DNA from: Sebastes aleutianus
Taxonomy: Eukaryota; Chordata; Actinopteri; Perciformes; Sebastidae
Assembly (NCBI GenBank): GCA_916700875.1
Contig: CAKAKS010000062.1
Coordinates: forward strand, 8,547,373 to 8,611,372
DNA length: 64,000 nt
Direction: 5' to 3'
Part shown: positions 12,601 to 25,075 of the stretch, piece by piece
How the letters are laid out: each line of letters starts with the position of its first letter
Position numbering within the stretch: the first letter of the stretch is position 1
Translations under genes and position numbers: made by a program
The notes under the pieces: model-generated
What the model was told of the DNA's origin: nothing
Seen by the model: only the letters and a program-made list of their open reading frames with translations
Databases searched by the model: none

Positions 12601-15600
12601 GCAGCCTCATCAGTGCTTTTGATGTGTTCCTGTTCAAACCATACAAGCTTTAGTAGGTGTCACAGTCAAATTGAAATCTGTTCTCAATCATTTTTGTTAA
12701 GGATGCACACATATATCGATCTGATAAATTTTCGGTTGATAATGGGAAATTTATATTATTTATTATTCCGATAATGAAATTATAGCCGATAAATAGAGCC
12801 GATAAATCAAAGCCAAATTGATGTGTACTCGCAGTCAGAAACACCGGTGAAACACTCTGGTTCACGGGAAAAAATACAACGTTTGATAGGCTTTATATTC
12901 TTTGAAAGTCAAAGCAGAGAAAAATCTATCTCCCCCTCATGCACTAAAGATAGCATAGCTGTCACCCAACCCTTTTCCATTTCTTTATTAAGCATAACAG
13001 TCTACTATATGCCTTTTGTCATTGTGTTTTATCTGCAGACTAAGCAGGCTTTAGCTTCTATAAAAGCCTTTATTTTTGTATTGGAGTATTTAATACATTG
13101 ACATGTCTGATTTGACAGATTATGTTGAAGCATTTAATTTGAATTCTAAACCAAAAATGCTCTATAAAAGCCAAATAATGTTTGTGAAGTTTTTTGATGA
13201 ACGTTATTAGAAAAAATAAATGAACATTTGACGAGTCAGAACTGTTCTTTGTTTTTGTTATGTTAACAATAGGCAGTTAGATTTGGTTAGGTCAGAGCTA
13301 TGGAATATTAAATCATCCACCTTAGGTGGGCATAATAAACTACAGGTTAGGAACTTCTTTTTAAAATACAAAAATGTGAAGTTATTGTATCGGCCATGAT
13401 AAGTAGGTAATTAACGTAATAATCGTATCGGCTGAAAAAAATCCATATCGTGCATCCCTGATTTTGGTCCCGTGTTGGTTACTTCTTGCTTTTGAGTGTT
13501 ATGTGAATGTGTGCTTGTCCACGCAGAGATGAAGAGGACAGGGAGATGGCAGCCGCTATGAGGGCCTCCTTGGTAAAGCGTAGACCGGAGGAGAGAGGAC
13601 CGATGCAGGAGAGAGGACCGATGCACGAGAGAGGACCGATGCACGAGAGAGGACCGATGCACGAGAGAGGAGCGATGCAGGAGAGAGGAGCGATGCACGA
13701 GAGAGGAGCGATGCAGGAGAGAGGAGCGATGCAGGAGAGAAGCGCGATGCAGGAGAGAGGAGCGATGCAGGAAAGAAGCGCGATGCAGGAGAGAAGCGCG
13801 ATGCAGGAGAGAGGAGCGATGCAGGAGAGAGGAGCGATGCAGGAGAGAAGCGCGATGCAGGACAGAAGCGCGATGCAGGAGAGAGGAGCTATGCAGGAGA
13901 GAGCAGCGATGCAGGAGAGAGGAGCGATGCAGGAGAGAGCAGCGATGCAGGAGAGAGCAGCGATGCAGGAGAGAGGAGCAATGCAGGAGAGGAGCGCTCC
14001 CAAATACCTGAGAGAGGAGAGGACCGAGAGAACAGAACCAGAAGAGCCCAGACACAGGACCGGACAAATGAGACCAATAAGCAAACCTCCAGGTGAAAAA
14101 GGAAAATATAAAAAGTATACAAAACAGTTAATGTGTTGTTTATTGGGTTTCATTTGGTTTAGTTACACCGCTGTCCCAAAAATAGTTTCGTTGCATCATG
14201 GGATGCCAGCCCTGTAAGGGCTGATACAAGTATTGCAGAAGCAGGAACAGCAGAGAGATCATCAGCAGTCAAAGTCTCACCGTGCTGACGCATTTCTTTC
14301 TCTTTTAACAGTAAGAACAATGAAGAGCGCTAATCCAGGGGATGGAGAAGATGACTTCCCAGCTTTAGGAGGCAGATCTGCCCCACTCATGTAACTTTTT
14401 ACACACAGTACAATCACTAAAATCCTCAGCACACACCAAAGTGTTCTGAAAAGTTAAACTTCTGTTGTTTGTGTCCCTCCAGGGTAAAGTCAGCTCCTCC
14501 AACGGTAACGGCACCCCATGCAGCTTTGAAGGAAGACGACTTCCCCAGCCTCTCCGCTGTAGCGGTTGCGTCCCCCATGACCCCGGCTTACTCTGCCCAG
14601 CCTAGGAAGACTTCCTCTTTCCACGAGGAGGATTTCCCCGCGCTCGTGTCCAAAATCCGGCCCCCCAAACACGCAGCTGGCACCAAATCTGCTTGGTCCA
14701 GCCATCCCGCTGTATCTAAACCCAACCCCCAGCCCCCTCCGTCCTCCAGACCTCCCACTCTTCTCACATCTGCATCCTCCGGTCCTCAGCTCCTCACCTC
14801 CACAAACGCTTCATCCTCACGGCGGAAAAAGAAGGTAGGGGAGAATGGAAAAGCAACAAACACCCGGTCTCCTCCTTCTTCTGATGACGACAACAACGTA
14901 GGATTGACGCAGAAGGAGTTCCGCTCAGTGCCCACCATGTTGGACATCTCCTCTCTGCTCACCGTTAAAGGAGGCAACAGCAAACCCTCCAGTGTGACCT
15001 CCAGCGCTCCAAACCCGCCCCCCAGCACTGATCCTCCTACCTCTAAAGCCAGCAAGAAGAAAAAACAGCAGAAGAACACATCCGCTCCCTCCATGTCTGT
15101 GTCTTCAATGTCAGGGACGACACAAACTGCGAGTACAATCTCCGTGGAAACGGCAGCGCAGAAGGAGAACGTCCCTGAGAAAAGTCGGAGCAAACCTCCC
15201 TCCAGCGCCGTGACAGCGACACTGATGAGTGGATTGGCTAATGGCCACCCTGAGAAATCACCACCCGTTAGTAAGGAGGCAGTTGTGGTAGCCCCTCATC
15301 CCAAGGCAGACCCCCCTCTTGACCCGGAGGAAGATTTCCCTGCTCTCATGACCAAGAACCCACCACCAGGTACAGCACTACTTAATAATCATTTTATTCT
15401 TTCTCCACTTCCAGTATATTCTTAACTTACTATGACACATCCTACCTAATGCCTTACACATTACCTTTAAGATCAGTTGTTGTGGTAGGAGTAGTAGCTC
15501 ACACTGTGTTTCTTTCTCAGGCTTCAAATCCTCCTTCCCACTGAAGGCCTCCGCTCCTGCCCCATCCTCCGCTATGCCCCCACCTCCACCCGGCCTGGGA

Positions 15601-18228
15601 GTCTCAGGCACTAAACCTCCCCCAGGATTCACTGGGATCCCCCTCAACAGCAACGTGGTGGAGCCGACTCCGTCTGCAGTCAACCCGTGAGACGATCTCC
15701 CTTTTTAATACATGATCTCCTTTTTGGTTTTCTGTGTTGGACAAAGATTTTGTTGATGTATATTATATTATATAAAATATTTTGTAATTATTATTATTTT
15801 GTCCCAGGCCCCCCAAGGTGTCGAGCGGTGAATACCTGGTGCCAGAGGACTTCCATCAGAGGAACCTGGAGCTGATCCAGTCCATTAGAATGTACCTCCA
15901 CAACGATGAGTCAAAGTTCAACCAGTTCAAAAACTACTCTGCTCAGTTCAGACAGGTACTCGCCAAATAATAATCAAAAATTAGGATCCTGAGAATTATT
16001 TTACAGTTTTTCTCGATTGTTTACACACATTTTCTGAAAGCATGCCTCATACTCTCAGAACTCTACACACAAATCAAAAAACACACACACAATGGGCAAA
16101 ACCCCTCAATTCTCCTGCAAAATGAAACTTTACATTCAAAACAATGTTATTTCTTCTCAAAATGGTATTTTGTTTTCAAATGACACACACAAACCATCAT
16201 ATGAATAGACATTTATAAGAACCAGTTGAACACTGATGTGCTCAATGTAAAACACTATGATGAATGGAAAACACTTCTTCTCCATTCATCATGATGACTT
16301 AGGCCTTTTTTTTGTTCAGTGTTACACTTACTACAGACAGTACATACATAAGTGTGTTGTAAAATATTTTAGAATATTGTTTTTATACTCAGAACACACA
16401 AATACACGGTAACAAATATATTTTATTTTCCCCACAAAAACAATGTACACAGTCTACATCCCAACCAACACAAAGTTGCACATACAGTGGTCTACATACA
16501 AAACAACAGAGGAATTTACTGTATACAGTTACAGTAAAAAAAACGGAGAAAAAAAACTATGCTGCATCCTCTCTTCTGTTTCGGTCTGGCCACAGCACCT
16601 CATCCACATCACAAGCAATGTTTGCCCTTTTATGCTAAAGCTCTGATTGCTAATTGTAACACTGTGTGACAGGTGTTTGCCCATGTGATGAGTCAGTGTG
16701 CATAGTAGGGCAATTGACTTTAGAATTTTGAATGACAGTGTGTTCCTTGTGAAAACGAGATTTTCTTCATGAAAATTGTGCCAAATGCAGAGAATTGTGT
16801 GTAGTGTTTTGAAAAAAGTGTGTTTTAGAACTGCAATTTGAGTGTAAAGCAGGAATTGTGCTTGTAGTTTAGCAGAATTGGTTCAGGGGGTTGGTGCATG
16901 AGTTACATGTTGTGGTCATTGTGTGTCAAGTACCAGTATTTGTGTGTAAACAATTGAGAAAAACTGTAATATGTTATTTTCTCATCATTAATCACAAATT
17001 TTGCTCCTGGAATAGTGTGAGAGTGAATTCTGAATTATATAAATGTTTTAATACAGACAACTTGTCAATACTATACAATATTAGTTATTAAATTTGGATA
17101 CAAAATAAGGGGTGTCACGATTACGATTCTAGATCAGAAATCGATCGAAATTAGCTTCCGATTTTGATCATTGAAAACAAAAGCAGGATCGGCGATTATT
17201 TAATTTTTCTCTGCCCTGCTTACTTGCGTGCATCTTGAAAAAAAAACACAGCTCAACTCAAGAAATATAACTGCCATCTCACTCATGGTTAAAACTATAA
17301 ACCATCACAAAAATCACAATTACCAGCATAAGCCATCATGTTCTGAACAGACACATTACACTACAAACATTAACTAAAGTACCATTTGCATTTCGGAACA
17401 TAAAACAACAAACTTAAACTACTCAGTCCAGCACTTGGGACTAGGCAGGCATGATGGGAAATGTGGGCCGTCCCCTGTCGCTACAATACTCGTGGCACTT
17501 CCTGCATATGCCTATGGCATTTTACGCTGCATGAATTAGCCTAGTGGCTAGAGGACTTTAGTAATTTAGTTTTCTTACCCATCATGGCTCTCCTACTCTC
17601 ACTTGGTTTAACATTAAGTCATTGCATCTCCTGACAGAATTTCAGCCTACAACATTGTTGAATCAGAGCAGCTAGACACCATCGTCTAACAATAGCATGC
17701 TTAAAAAAAAAGAAAAAGTGAGAAGATCGTCGAGAATGGTGACACCCCTCATACAAAAACAGATATAATACCGCAATTCTGAAGGTAATGTGTTGGTATC
17801 TTGATGGCTTCCCTTACCCTGCTAACTCCTGACCTTCTTCTCTTTGTTCCCAGAGTGTGATATCAGCAGTCCAGTACCACAGCAGCTGTAAGGACCTGCT
17901 CGGAGAAGACTTCAACCGCATCTTCAACGAGCTGCTGGTGCTCTTGCCGGACACCGGCAAGCAGCAGGAGCTCCTGTCTGCCCAGGGAGACTGTAGGGCG
18001 CTGGAGAAGCAGTCAGGCGCCGGAGGAGGAAAGAAAAACAAGAACAAGAAGAACGCCTGGCAGATGCCGACCACGGCGGCCAACATGGCAGCTGATCTGG
18101 ACTGCCAGGTGTGTCCCACTTGCAGACAGGTACTCGCCCCTAAAGACTTCAACTCCCACAAGACCCTGCACACCAGGGACAGTGAGGAGTTCCCTTCCTT
18201 GCAGTCGATTAGCCGTATCATCAGCTAG
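6674..18228 (+). CDS. znf598: E3 ubiquitin-protein ligase ZNF598 (ribosome-collision sensor)
   Basis: RING E3 ligase that, in mammals, ubiquitylates 40S proteins (eS10, uS10) on collided ribosomes and binds GIGYF2-4EHP to repress translation. Exons: 6674-6847, 8557-8669, 9600-9729, 11371-11582, 11697-11914, 12153-12246, 13527-14092, 14312-14390, 14483-15369, 15521-15686, 15808-15955, 17854-18228; they join to 3162 nt (1053 aa plus stop). The ATG at 6674 has a good context (ACCATGG). Visible domains: RING with C13, C16, C28, H30, C33, C36, C49, C52; a row of C2H2 fingers (about 98-270) including CPRC-like, HPLCKFCDDRYLDNDELLKH and FCHFCDADG blocks; hexapeptide array at 336-467; acidic DFPSL/DFPAL motifs repeated in exons 8, 9 and 12; proline motifs PPPGF and PPPPGLG (exons 9-10), the type bound by GYF domains; C-terminal finger with CPTC and H..H. 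Adjacent syngr3 and gfer reproduce human 16p13.3. The human protein is about 904 aa; the array accounts for much of the excess. Confidence 0.97.
7657..8022. mobile_element. hAT-type MITE with perfect 8-bp TSD (znf598 intron 1)
   Basis: The element spans 7665-8014. It starts CAGGG and ends CCCTG; both ends continue with similar GAAATTA and CACCTGCCA blocks in inverted orientation. It is flanked by identical 8-bp copies AGTGTGTG (7657-7664 and 8015-8022), the hallmark of hAT insertion, although the target is itself GT-rich. No transposase frame is present. A related copy lies at 46.2-47.16 kb. Confidence 0.75.
8024..8249. repeat. Long inverted repeat, 75-bp arms (znf598 intron 1)
   Basis: Arm 8024-8098 is the approximate reverse complement of 8175-8249, with a 76-bp spacer that itself contains CCACACACCCTGATGA...GTGTGTGG pairing. 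It directly abuts the hAT MITE. A transcript would form a long imperfect hairpin. Most likely a fold-back MITE. Confidence 0.8.
10015..10837. mobile_element. Inverted-repeat element, TIR CCACGCCCCCTTTTGGG (znf598 intron 3)
   Basis: CCACGCCCCCTTTTGGG at about 10018 recurs as its reverse complement near 10818-10834, enclosing about 0.8 kb with no transposase frame. The G- and C-rich ends contrast with AT-rich surroundings. The superfamily cannot be decided from the ends alone. Confidence 0.6.
12699..13460. mobile_element. hAT-like MITE in znf598 intron 6
   Basis: The left end reads AAGGATGCACACATATATCG and the right end ATATCGTGCATCCCTG; these are imperfect inverted copies of the GGGATGCAC...ATATCG type common in fish hAT elements. 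Internal sequence repeats GATAA/CCGATAA motifs. The right end lies 66 bp before exon 7, which carries the minisatellite. A target duplication is not clear. Confidence 0.6.
13591..13986 (+). repeat. In-frame 18-bp coding minisatellite in znf598 exon 7
   Basis: Twenty-two complete 18-bp units encode consecutive hexapeptides of the form E-R-(G/S/A)-(P/A)-M-(Q/H), followed by a broken unit ERSAPK at 13987-14004. Variants are ordered: the first four units are ERGPM(Q/H), the middle alternates ERGAMQ and ERSAMQ (one DRSAMQ), and ERAAMQ appears only near the 3' end. This gradient is typical of polar minisatellite turnover. No unit breaks frame. The strongly biased composition also leaves both minus-strand frames listed in the rejections open. 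Confidence 0.97.
16002..16968. mobile_element. Non-autonomous DNA transposon with 29-bp TIR (znf598 intron 11)
   Basis: The ends read TACAGTTTTTCTC(G/A)ATTG and continue as TTTACACACA; the two copies are inverted with one mismatch over about 29 bp. The outermost TA at each end fits a TA target duplication (Tc1/mariner-type). The interior is AT-rich with GTGTG and ACACAC runs and no long frame. Confidence 0.7.
17098..17758. mobile_element. hAT-type MITE with 8-bp TSD ATACAAAA (znf598 intron 11)
   Basis: The element spans 17106-17750, with ends TAAGGGGTGTCAC and GTGACACCCCTC. It is flanked by perfect 8-bp copies ATACAAAA at 17098-17105 and 17751-17758. The target-site length points to the hAT superfamily. 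No transposase frame was seen in its 645 bp. It ends about 95 bp before the last znf598 exon. Confidence 0.8.
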
Positions 18229-19548
18229 CCCCTCGTTTTTTTTTTCTCTCTGCTCCGTTTGCCATTGTGGGGCTGATTTTCAGTTGCAGCAGCCAGCGTG
18301 GGAAACTGTAGCCTGTTTCCCGTGTGACCACGTCCCAGTGGAGTTTGGGGCTCATAACGAATATGAATTTAAGATGGTTTATGGTGTTTTTACTTTCTGC
18401 GGGGCTCATGTTGATAGGTTTTTGCGTGAACAGTTTCACGCTTTAAACACACAGGATCGCCCCATCTCAACTCGATTTCCACTCGCATCCTTTGAGGACG
18501 TCTCCAGCTGGCACTGGCACTGGCACAACGTCCAAATAGAACTGTCGATTTTATTTAATGAAAGAGGGAGAGACGAGCTAAGGCTTTACTTGAATGCTTC
18601 GCTCCCGAAATGCAACAAAAAAATTGTATTGATTTACATTTTTTACCTTGCTTTGTGTTTTCACTTAAACAAGAAGATGACAAAAATGTATTTTGTTAAC
18701 ATCAACGCTGATAAAAGAGTATGTATGATTTCCCCCAGCGGGGCTGCTCGGTTAAATAACTAAATAAAAACACCAACATGTTCGGATCAACTATTTTAGC
18801 ACCATATTTATTTAAGTGTAGCTGTTTAATTGCCTTTTAATTGTCCGTTGCTTCATGCAGAGGAAGGCCTGTTGAGTGAATGGATTGTTCCCGTTGTGTA
18901 GGAGGATGACAGGAGGTAAGCTGCTTCAGGAATTAGAACAAATTTTGCTTGGATACCATTTTTTTTTTTTTTTATTCTGATCATTTTGCTGACCATTAGA
19001 TGTGGTTTATTGGCTGATTGATGGACTGGTTACTCAGTGGACGTTGCACTAGGTTTCAAATTGAAACTAAATGTGACTAAACAACGTAAGAGTGTCCTCG
19101 TTATGTTCGATAATACATCTAATTTTTTTTTTATCAGTGGTAAAATGAGACACTAACCACTGAGGTAGCTCTTTCTATTTAAGTCTCCAGGTTATAGGTA
19201 TACATTTTGTTATAAGTTATCATAAAAAATTCCTATCATAATGCTTCCAAATCAAAAAAACATCAGTGTCGTCATTCTCCTACACGCTCTACACTCTGCC
19301 TCCGTTTGATTCCAGCTTTTACACACTGGGCTTGTTGTTTACTCTAGTTTGTTAGAGGGGGGGGACTGGTTCCATCCAGTACACAATCTGTTCATCTTCT
19401 CTCTCAGGACCCTTCGCCTGCACCACTGACCACCTGGGTGTGTGTCTGTCCTGTGTGTGTGTGTGTGTGTGTCTGAATGAATGTGTATATAGAGTTTGTC
19501 TAAACATCACACAGCAGCTTACTCTATTTTCTGTCTGGCTTCAATAAA
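18229..19548 (+). other. znf598 3'UTR with two poly(A) signals
   Basis: After the stop codon, AATAAA occurs at 18763-18768 and 19543-19548. The second, followed by a GT-rich stretch, looks like the main distal site. A (GT)n run lies at 19454-19471. No coding signal was seen in between. Confidence 0.5.
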
Positions 19549-20559
19549 GCTGTTTCTGTCAGCACTGTACGTTTCTGTATCTTTGTTAGAGGTGTGTGTG
19601 TGTGTGTGTGTGTTTGTGTATGTGTGTGAGGGAGAAATGTGTGGTGGTGGAGAAACACATTTATAGATAGGCGGGTGTAATTTCTGCATAATGAGACATT
19701 CTTGCCACATAAAAACAAACTGGGTCTTTATAATCAGCTACGTGTTATGTATGTCATCTGTGTGTCATGTATTACAAAATGTACATATGGGAAAAGCAAA
19801 ACTACAGTCTGTTATTTTACCTATTTAAATCTACATTTTCATATAATCTGGAAACAAAAATTCAATTCAAGTCTTAAATAATTCTACTGAACTGTTATAC
19901 CTCAAATATTGAATAGTCTTGGGTTCATAATTTAGATTATGACTGTCCATAAAAAGATTGTAATGCATTCATATTTTTTTTTAAAAGGGACCATCCCAAA
20001 TCTATTCGTTGAATATTTCATATAATTTAGACCTGCAATAACAGATTTTTTTGGCCACTTTGGGGCAGCATAAACAAGATGTGAACACAATATTGACTTA
20101 TAACTTTTTTAAGTTGATATGGCGAACCAGTGAGCAAACATTTTTTTTTTTTTTTTTTTTTTATACATCCAGCAGTTACGGAGCAACATAATCATTCATC
20201 AGGTGTTGTGTTTCTGTCCACCTGATGAATGCAAGTTCAATATTCACTCCCTTTTGGCACTGTTTTTGGTCTCCACCAACTGTATCAGACTTTTTACATG
20301 CATGTGAGCGTGCCCCATTGGCTAGCTCACGGCCGCCGCTCCTGGCTGCCGTTTCGGAGGCGTAGCACCCGCCCTCCTGTTGCCTCCAGATAAACACTGT
20401 GGGCTCTGTCCGCCCTGTTGCCGTTGTTTTCACTGCCAGCTCAGCCTTCACCGTGTTGAGAACCGTGCGGAGGCAATAGAAATGCTGCCAATCTCGCTTT
20501 TTCGCACCTTTAAAGATAATGCAAATCTTCACACATTAAAGTCAGGCACAGAAACAGGC

Positions 20560-23500
20560 AGTCCAAAACATGTTTTCTTTTTTATTCGAGTGACGGTCAG
20601 ACTGCAGTCCAGAGACATTCAGGTAATAGACAGTGACACACATCTCTGTACACGGCGTTTTTTACACTGAAGAGGTCAAACATCTTCAGAACAGGAAGAA
20701 ACAACTCAGAGGAAACATGTTAAAGGGGCAGCACGCTACAAAATCAATGTTTACTTGTTTGTTGGTCGATGGTGGGGGTTGCATTTTATTATCAATATTA
20801 TGGGGGGGGGGAGATATTGTAACATCCATGCAATGTATTATACTGGAAACCACACAACTGATGGCACCTGCATTACTACAAATCATCACCAAAACGACAG
20901 CATGATCACATTGATTTTGGTGCCGACGGCTCCTTTAAGAGTGGTCAAACAAAGTATTTCCAACAAAGAGTGCATTCTAGTTAATAAATAATCATTATTA
21001 ATATTATTTTTATATTTTCAGTAGTACAGGACAAACCATACCCTAAACAGCATCACACACAGGTTCCATTTACTTCAATAACGTACTGAATTTTACAATC
21101 AACCAATACCACGGTAGTGTACATGGGCCAGAGCACAAAACATAGAGAATGCTTGTATTATTTTTATCTACCACACTGACTGAAGAAGAGACAGAAGCAC
21201 TGAGAACAATAATACAACCTGACCTGACAGTACCCCAATAGTACCTAATAGTACCCCAATAGTACATAATACCACCGTCAACACCCCAGTCTCACCTCAC
21301 CACAGTTAACAGGTTACCAGTAATACCCAAGATTTAAAGAACTATACTGGTGTTTTTTCATATTTTAGCATAATTGTTCATTCTTTAAGGGTTACAACTG
21401 TAATATTCTGTCAGAGTTTCATTCTTGGGGGAGTGGTATCAGGTCGAATTTTAACATTTCATGTCTCTCTAAGCTGATATTCATATCATATTAGAATGAA
21501 CCAAAGCCAATGGCTGTTTTTTAAAGATTAAAAATCAATTGCTTCAAGAAATAGTTGGCAGTAATGTTCAAACAAATTGTAGGTAATGGGCTACAACATG
21601 AAAAACCACAAAGAATAGTCCTTTTAAACTTGCACCAATTAGACTTAACTGGTACCAAACCATACCCCGAGTACCTTGAGAGTATTTGGAAACCTGAAAC
21701 CCCATCCAGTATTACTCCACAGCACTGTTGCACCCTTTTCCTGAACCAAAATACCGAAATTATCCCTCAATTTATAACATATAACCCACTTAACTATGCA
21801 CTCGCTGACAGACTGGTGAATAAAATGATGTTTTATAAAAGTCATGCTCACAGGTAAATCTTAAAACGGAGTGGTCTTGGCTCTGTTTTACAAGATTTAC
21901 TTTGATATGATCTTAATCCTTTTTAGCGCTGGAACTAGAGCAGACAGAAATTGGCTTAATTTCCATTTGCCTTAAGACTGCATTCAGAATCGGCATTGTT
22001 AGTCTGTGAGTCATTAACCTCATGAATAATGAACAAATTTCATTATCACCTGATTTGTGTGAGTAGGTGTCTTATCTAACTGGAATAGGAATACACAGCC
22101 TGTATACTATCTCAAGGCCCGACTACATCACTACAGTTTATAGTTTTCAGCATTCTGGGATGGTTTCACCCTGGAGCTTTGAGATATGTACACACTAGTG
22201 TATGTGTGACCAACAAGATCATGAGGTTGAGAGTGAATAAATGAAAGAGTTGTTGTGGGCAACATGGTCACAATTCTGACAATAAACTGTGATTAATATA
22301 ACACAAGAAGGAATGCTGTCCACGGCTGGCGAATCTCACTTTGCAAAACAACTTGTCAAACTTAAGAATTACATAGTATTCAATATATAATGAGATCTAT
22401 ACAATACAGTTTCATGCATTATTATCATGATTACTTTTAAAACTCTTGAGAGCCCCAGTTGTCCCACTACGGCTGCAGTACCTTCGCTGGTCAGCAGAGG
22501 GCGCTGTTTTATAAAGGATCAGTTAGATTAGCAGGCAAGGCGTTCTACAGGTCAATTATATCACTCTAATATGAAGTTTATATTTGGCTCTGTTCATCAA
22601 AAAAAAACTTAGTTTCATACTTTGTGATTCATATGTCTTAACTAGTAGCAGAAAGACTATTTTTATTTTGGGGAAAATGATTAAATGGCGTAACAGACTT
22701 CTGATTTCCTCTTCTGCACTAAAACTTTGACAAACACATGTTCAAGAAAATAACTTTTCTGCACCACACAATTTAATTAACTACACACATTCACACAGTT
22801 TCACACACACACCTCTCTCATGCATGCTAATGCACGTGCACATGTACACTTGTTGCACGTGGACGCACTCTTTACACACTCACTCACACACAAACTACAG
22901 ATTCGCTGATGGCGAGTGTACGTGAACCACGACACAGACACTGCTACACACCGACATGGTTGGCATGGTAACTATCTACATCAGGGCCCTTAGTGACCAA
23001 CATCCACCCATCCCTGTCCCTGTCACCATGGCAACAAATTCAACCCCCCCCCTCCCTCCCTCAATGGCAGGATTGCAGGATCAATGAATTAGCCAGCTAG
23101 CGATCCTTAACATCCCACAAACAGATTTTTCTTTTGCCTGAGACTGCACTGAATCTTCCAGCAACTCGACCTCCCTCGCTGAATAAAAGCTCATCTGTTG
23201 CCCCCCCTGCTTTGTGATTACATAAAATCCTATAGACATTAACAACGTAGTAGTAACGTGGTAATCAGAAGACAGCAATAAGAACATAGGGCAGTTTGGC
23301 AGCTTCTAAAACGTAAACATAAACAGACCTGACTTACCCACAATCTCCCCTCTCGCCCTATTTACACACACAACATAGGACGCTGTCTCAAATCACACAC
23401 TACATACATTCCCTGGTACCACGGACGGATTATTGGACAATGGGCCCCTGGGCACAGACACGTAATGACCACCTCTTGGTGGTGGTCATTTTGAGTCTCT

Positions 23501-25075
23501 TCGTAGTTATTTTGTGTCTCTTTGTAGTTATTTTGTGTCTCTTTGTAGTTATTTTGTGTCTCTTTGTAGTTGTTTTGAGTCTTTTGCTGCCTTCAAATGG
23601 AACACGTGAGCTTGTGGTTATGAACTCTTCTCGTGAATACGGAAAACACGACCCCATTTGAAGGCGGCATTTTTATGGTTGTTTTTCATCTCTTTGTGGC
23701 CATTTGTGTCTCTTTGAGACTCTTTTGCCATCTTCTTTGTGGTCGTTTTGTGTCTCCTTGTAGTCGTTGGATTGACTTTCCAACAAGAAATGTTAAAAAT
23801 CACTTCAAACAGAGGCTCTGGTCCAGAGGCCCCCTGACCCCTTTTGCCTTTGGGCCTGTGCCCTTTAGGCCCATTCAATAATCCATCCATGCCTGGCACA
23901 GAAAAATAACAGACTGAAAAGTGATTCACCGTGGATTACAGTTTCCCCAATGAATCTTAAGAGTGGTAAACTGACCCTTGTACACTAATGAACCAGAATC
24001 ACACAGATTCCTGACGATGTACTCGAGGACTATTTTGCATTGTGACACTGTTTTTCTTTAAAATATGTTAAAAGAAGGATTCCACCACATCGAGGAAGAC
24101 CATAAATATTTGAAAGGATTATATAAAAGCTTGTTGACCAAGGCTGATTTTATTTTCCGTTAGATTCATATATAATTTCCATATCTTGCAAACTTCACCA
24201 GGGAAGCTCAATCAAAATCAGATCCAACAATTTTAATTTGCCTGAGATTTATTAGTACAATTCAAAGACTAGTATGTAATCTGAGACAGCGCCTAAAATT
24301 GGTCTAATCTGACGTTAACTATAGCCTACCTACAGTACAGTACATACCTACCTACAGACCTACATAAGAATGTGAGATATTGCACTTAGTCACAAAACAT
24401 TGTCATTGTTTTTTTTTTACAGCATGTGGAAATCTACTAAATTAAGTCACTGTCTGAGACACACAGTACAGTATGGCACTTAGTTGATCTCTAAGTTTGG
24501 AAACATGCAGAACACACATGATCACTTTTAACTGCAGCAGGGAAACGGGGGGAGGAACAACCAGACCGTACTGTTGCTAAAAAACAAAACATTCCCCGTA
24601 CTGTTTGGCATGATAGGGGATTTTGACACTTCAGTGAGTGGAAAGTATACGATGAAGGTGCTGTATGTGAGTGCCTTCTGCACTATTTCTACTTAATACT
24701 GCTTTGTGGTGGAGTCACTCACTTGTTAATCCCTTCATCGCTTGTTTTGGTCAAAATAGTGTTTTAAATACTGCAAAGGTGGCCTCCTCTTCTACATTTC
24801 CTCCTCTTTGTTTCCTTTCTCTCTCTCATCTGCTCTGATCTGACGACAAGGGATTTGCGAAAGTAGGAATTTGAGTTTAACATACAGGTCAAGAATAAAG
24901 CTGGAATGTTACGGAAGGAAAGGAAACGAGAGGAGGGAGCAAAGAAGGAGAGGCCGTTTTTTTTTTTGTTTTTTTTTAACAATTCTTGAAAACTCAGCCC
25001 AGATCAACACATAAATAACTGCAGGTGTAACATCACTTTCCTCTCATTCCTCTTCCACCATCAGGTCTATGCTAT
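20560..25075 (-). other. Probable long 3'UTR of syngr3
   Basis: This 4.5-kb stretch downstream of the syngr3 stop lacks convincing exons on either strand. On the minus strand, AATAAA motifs occur at 24153-24148 and 20586-20581; the latter would mark the end of a long 3'UTR close to the convergent znf598 end. The stretch contains one MITE-like insertion (23.4-23.9 kb). Extent is inferred, not shown. Confidence 0.35.
23413..23897. mobile_element. Inverted-repeat element with internal 21-bp minisatellite
   Basis: The ends contain GGATTATTGGACAATGGGCC and, inverted, GGCCCATTCAATAATCC. Inside, a unit close to TTTGTAGTTATTTTGTGTCTC is repeated about four times at 23493-23580, and related units occur to 23765. 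No transposase frame. Confidence 0.6.

Noticed and set aside
13411..14153. Long minus-strand frames (218 and 224 codons, LLHRSS- and CIAPLS-type repeats)
   Set aside because: They are shadows of the 18-bp znf598 coding minisatellite; the sense frame is joined in phase to conserved exons on both sides.
18182..18763. 193-codon frame overlapping the znf598 end
   Set aside because: It starts out of frame inside the last exon and runs through the 3'UTR; the znf598 frame ends at the conserved C-terminus.
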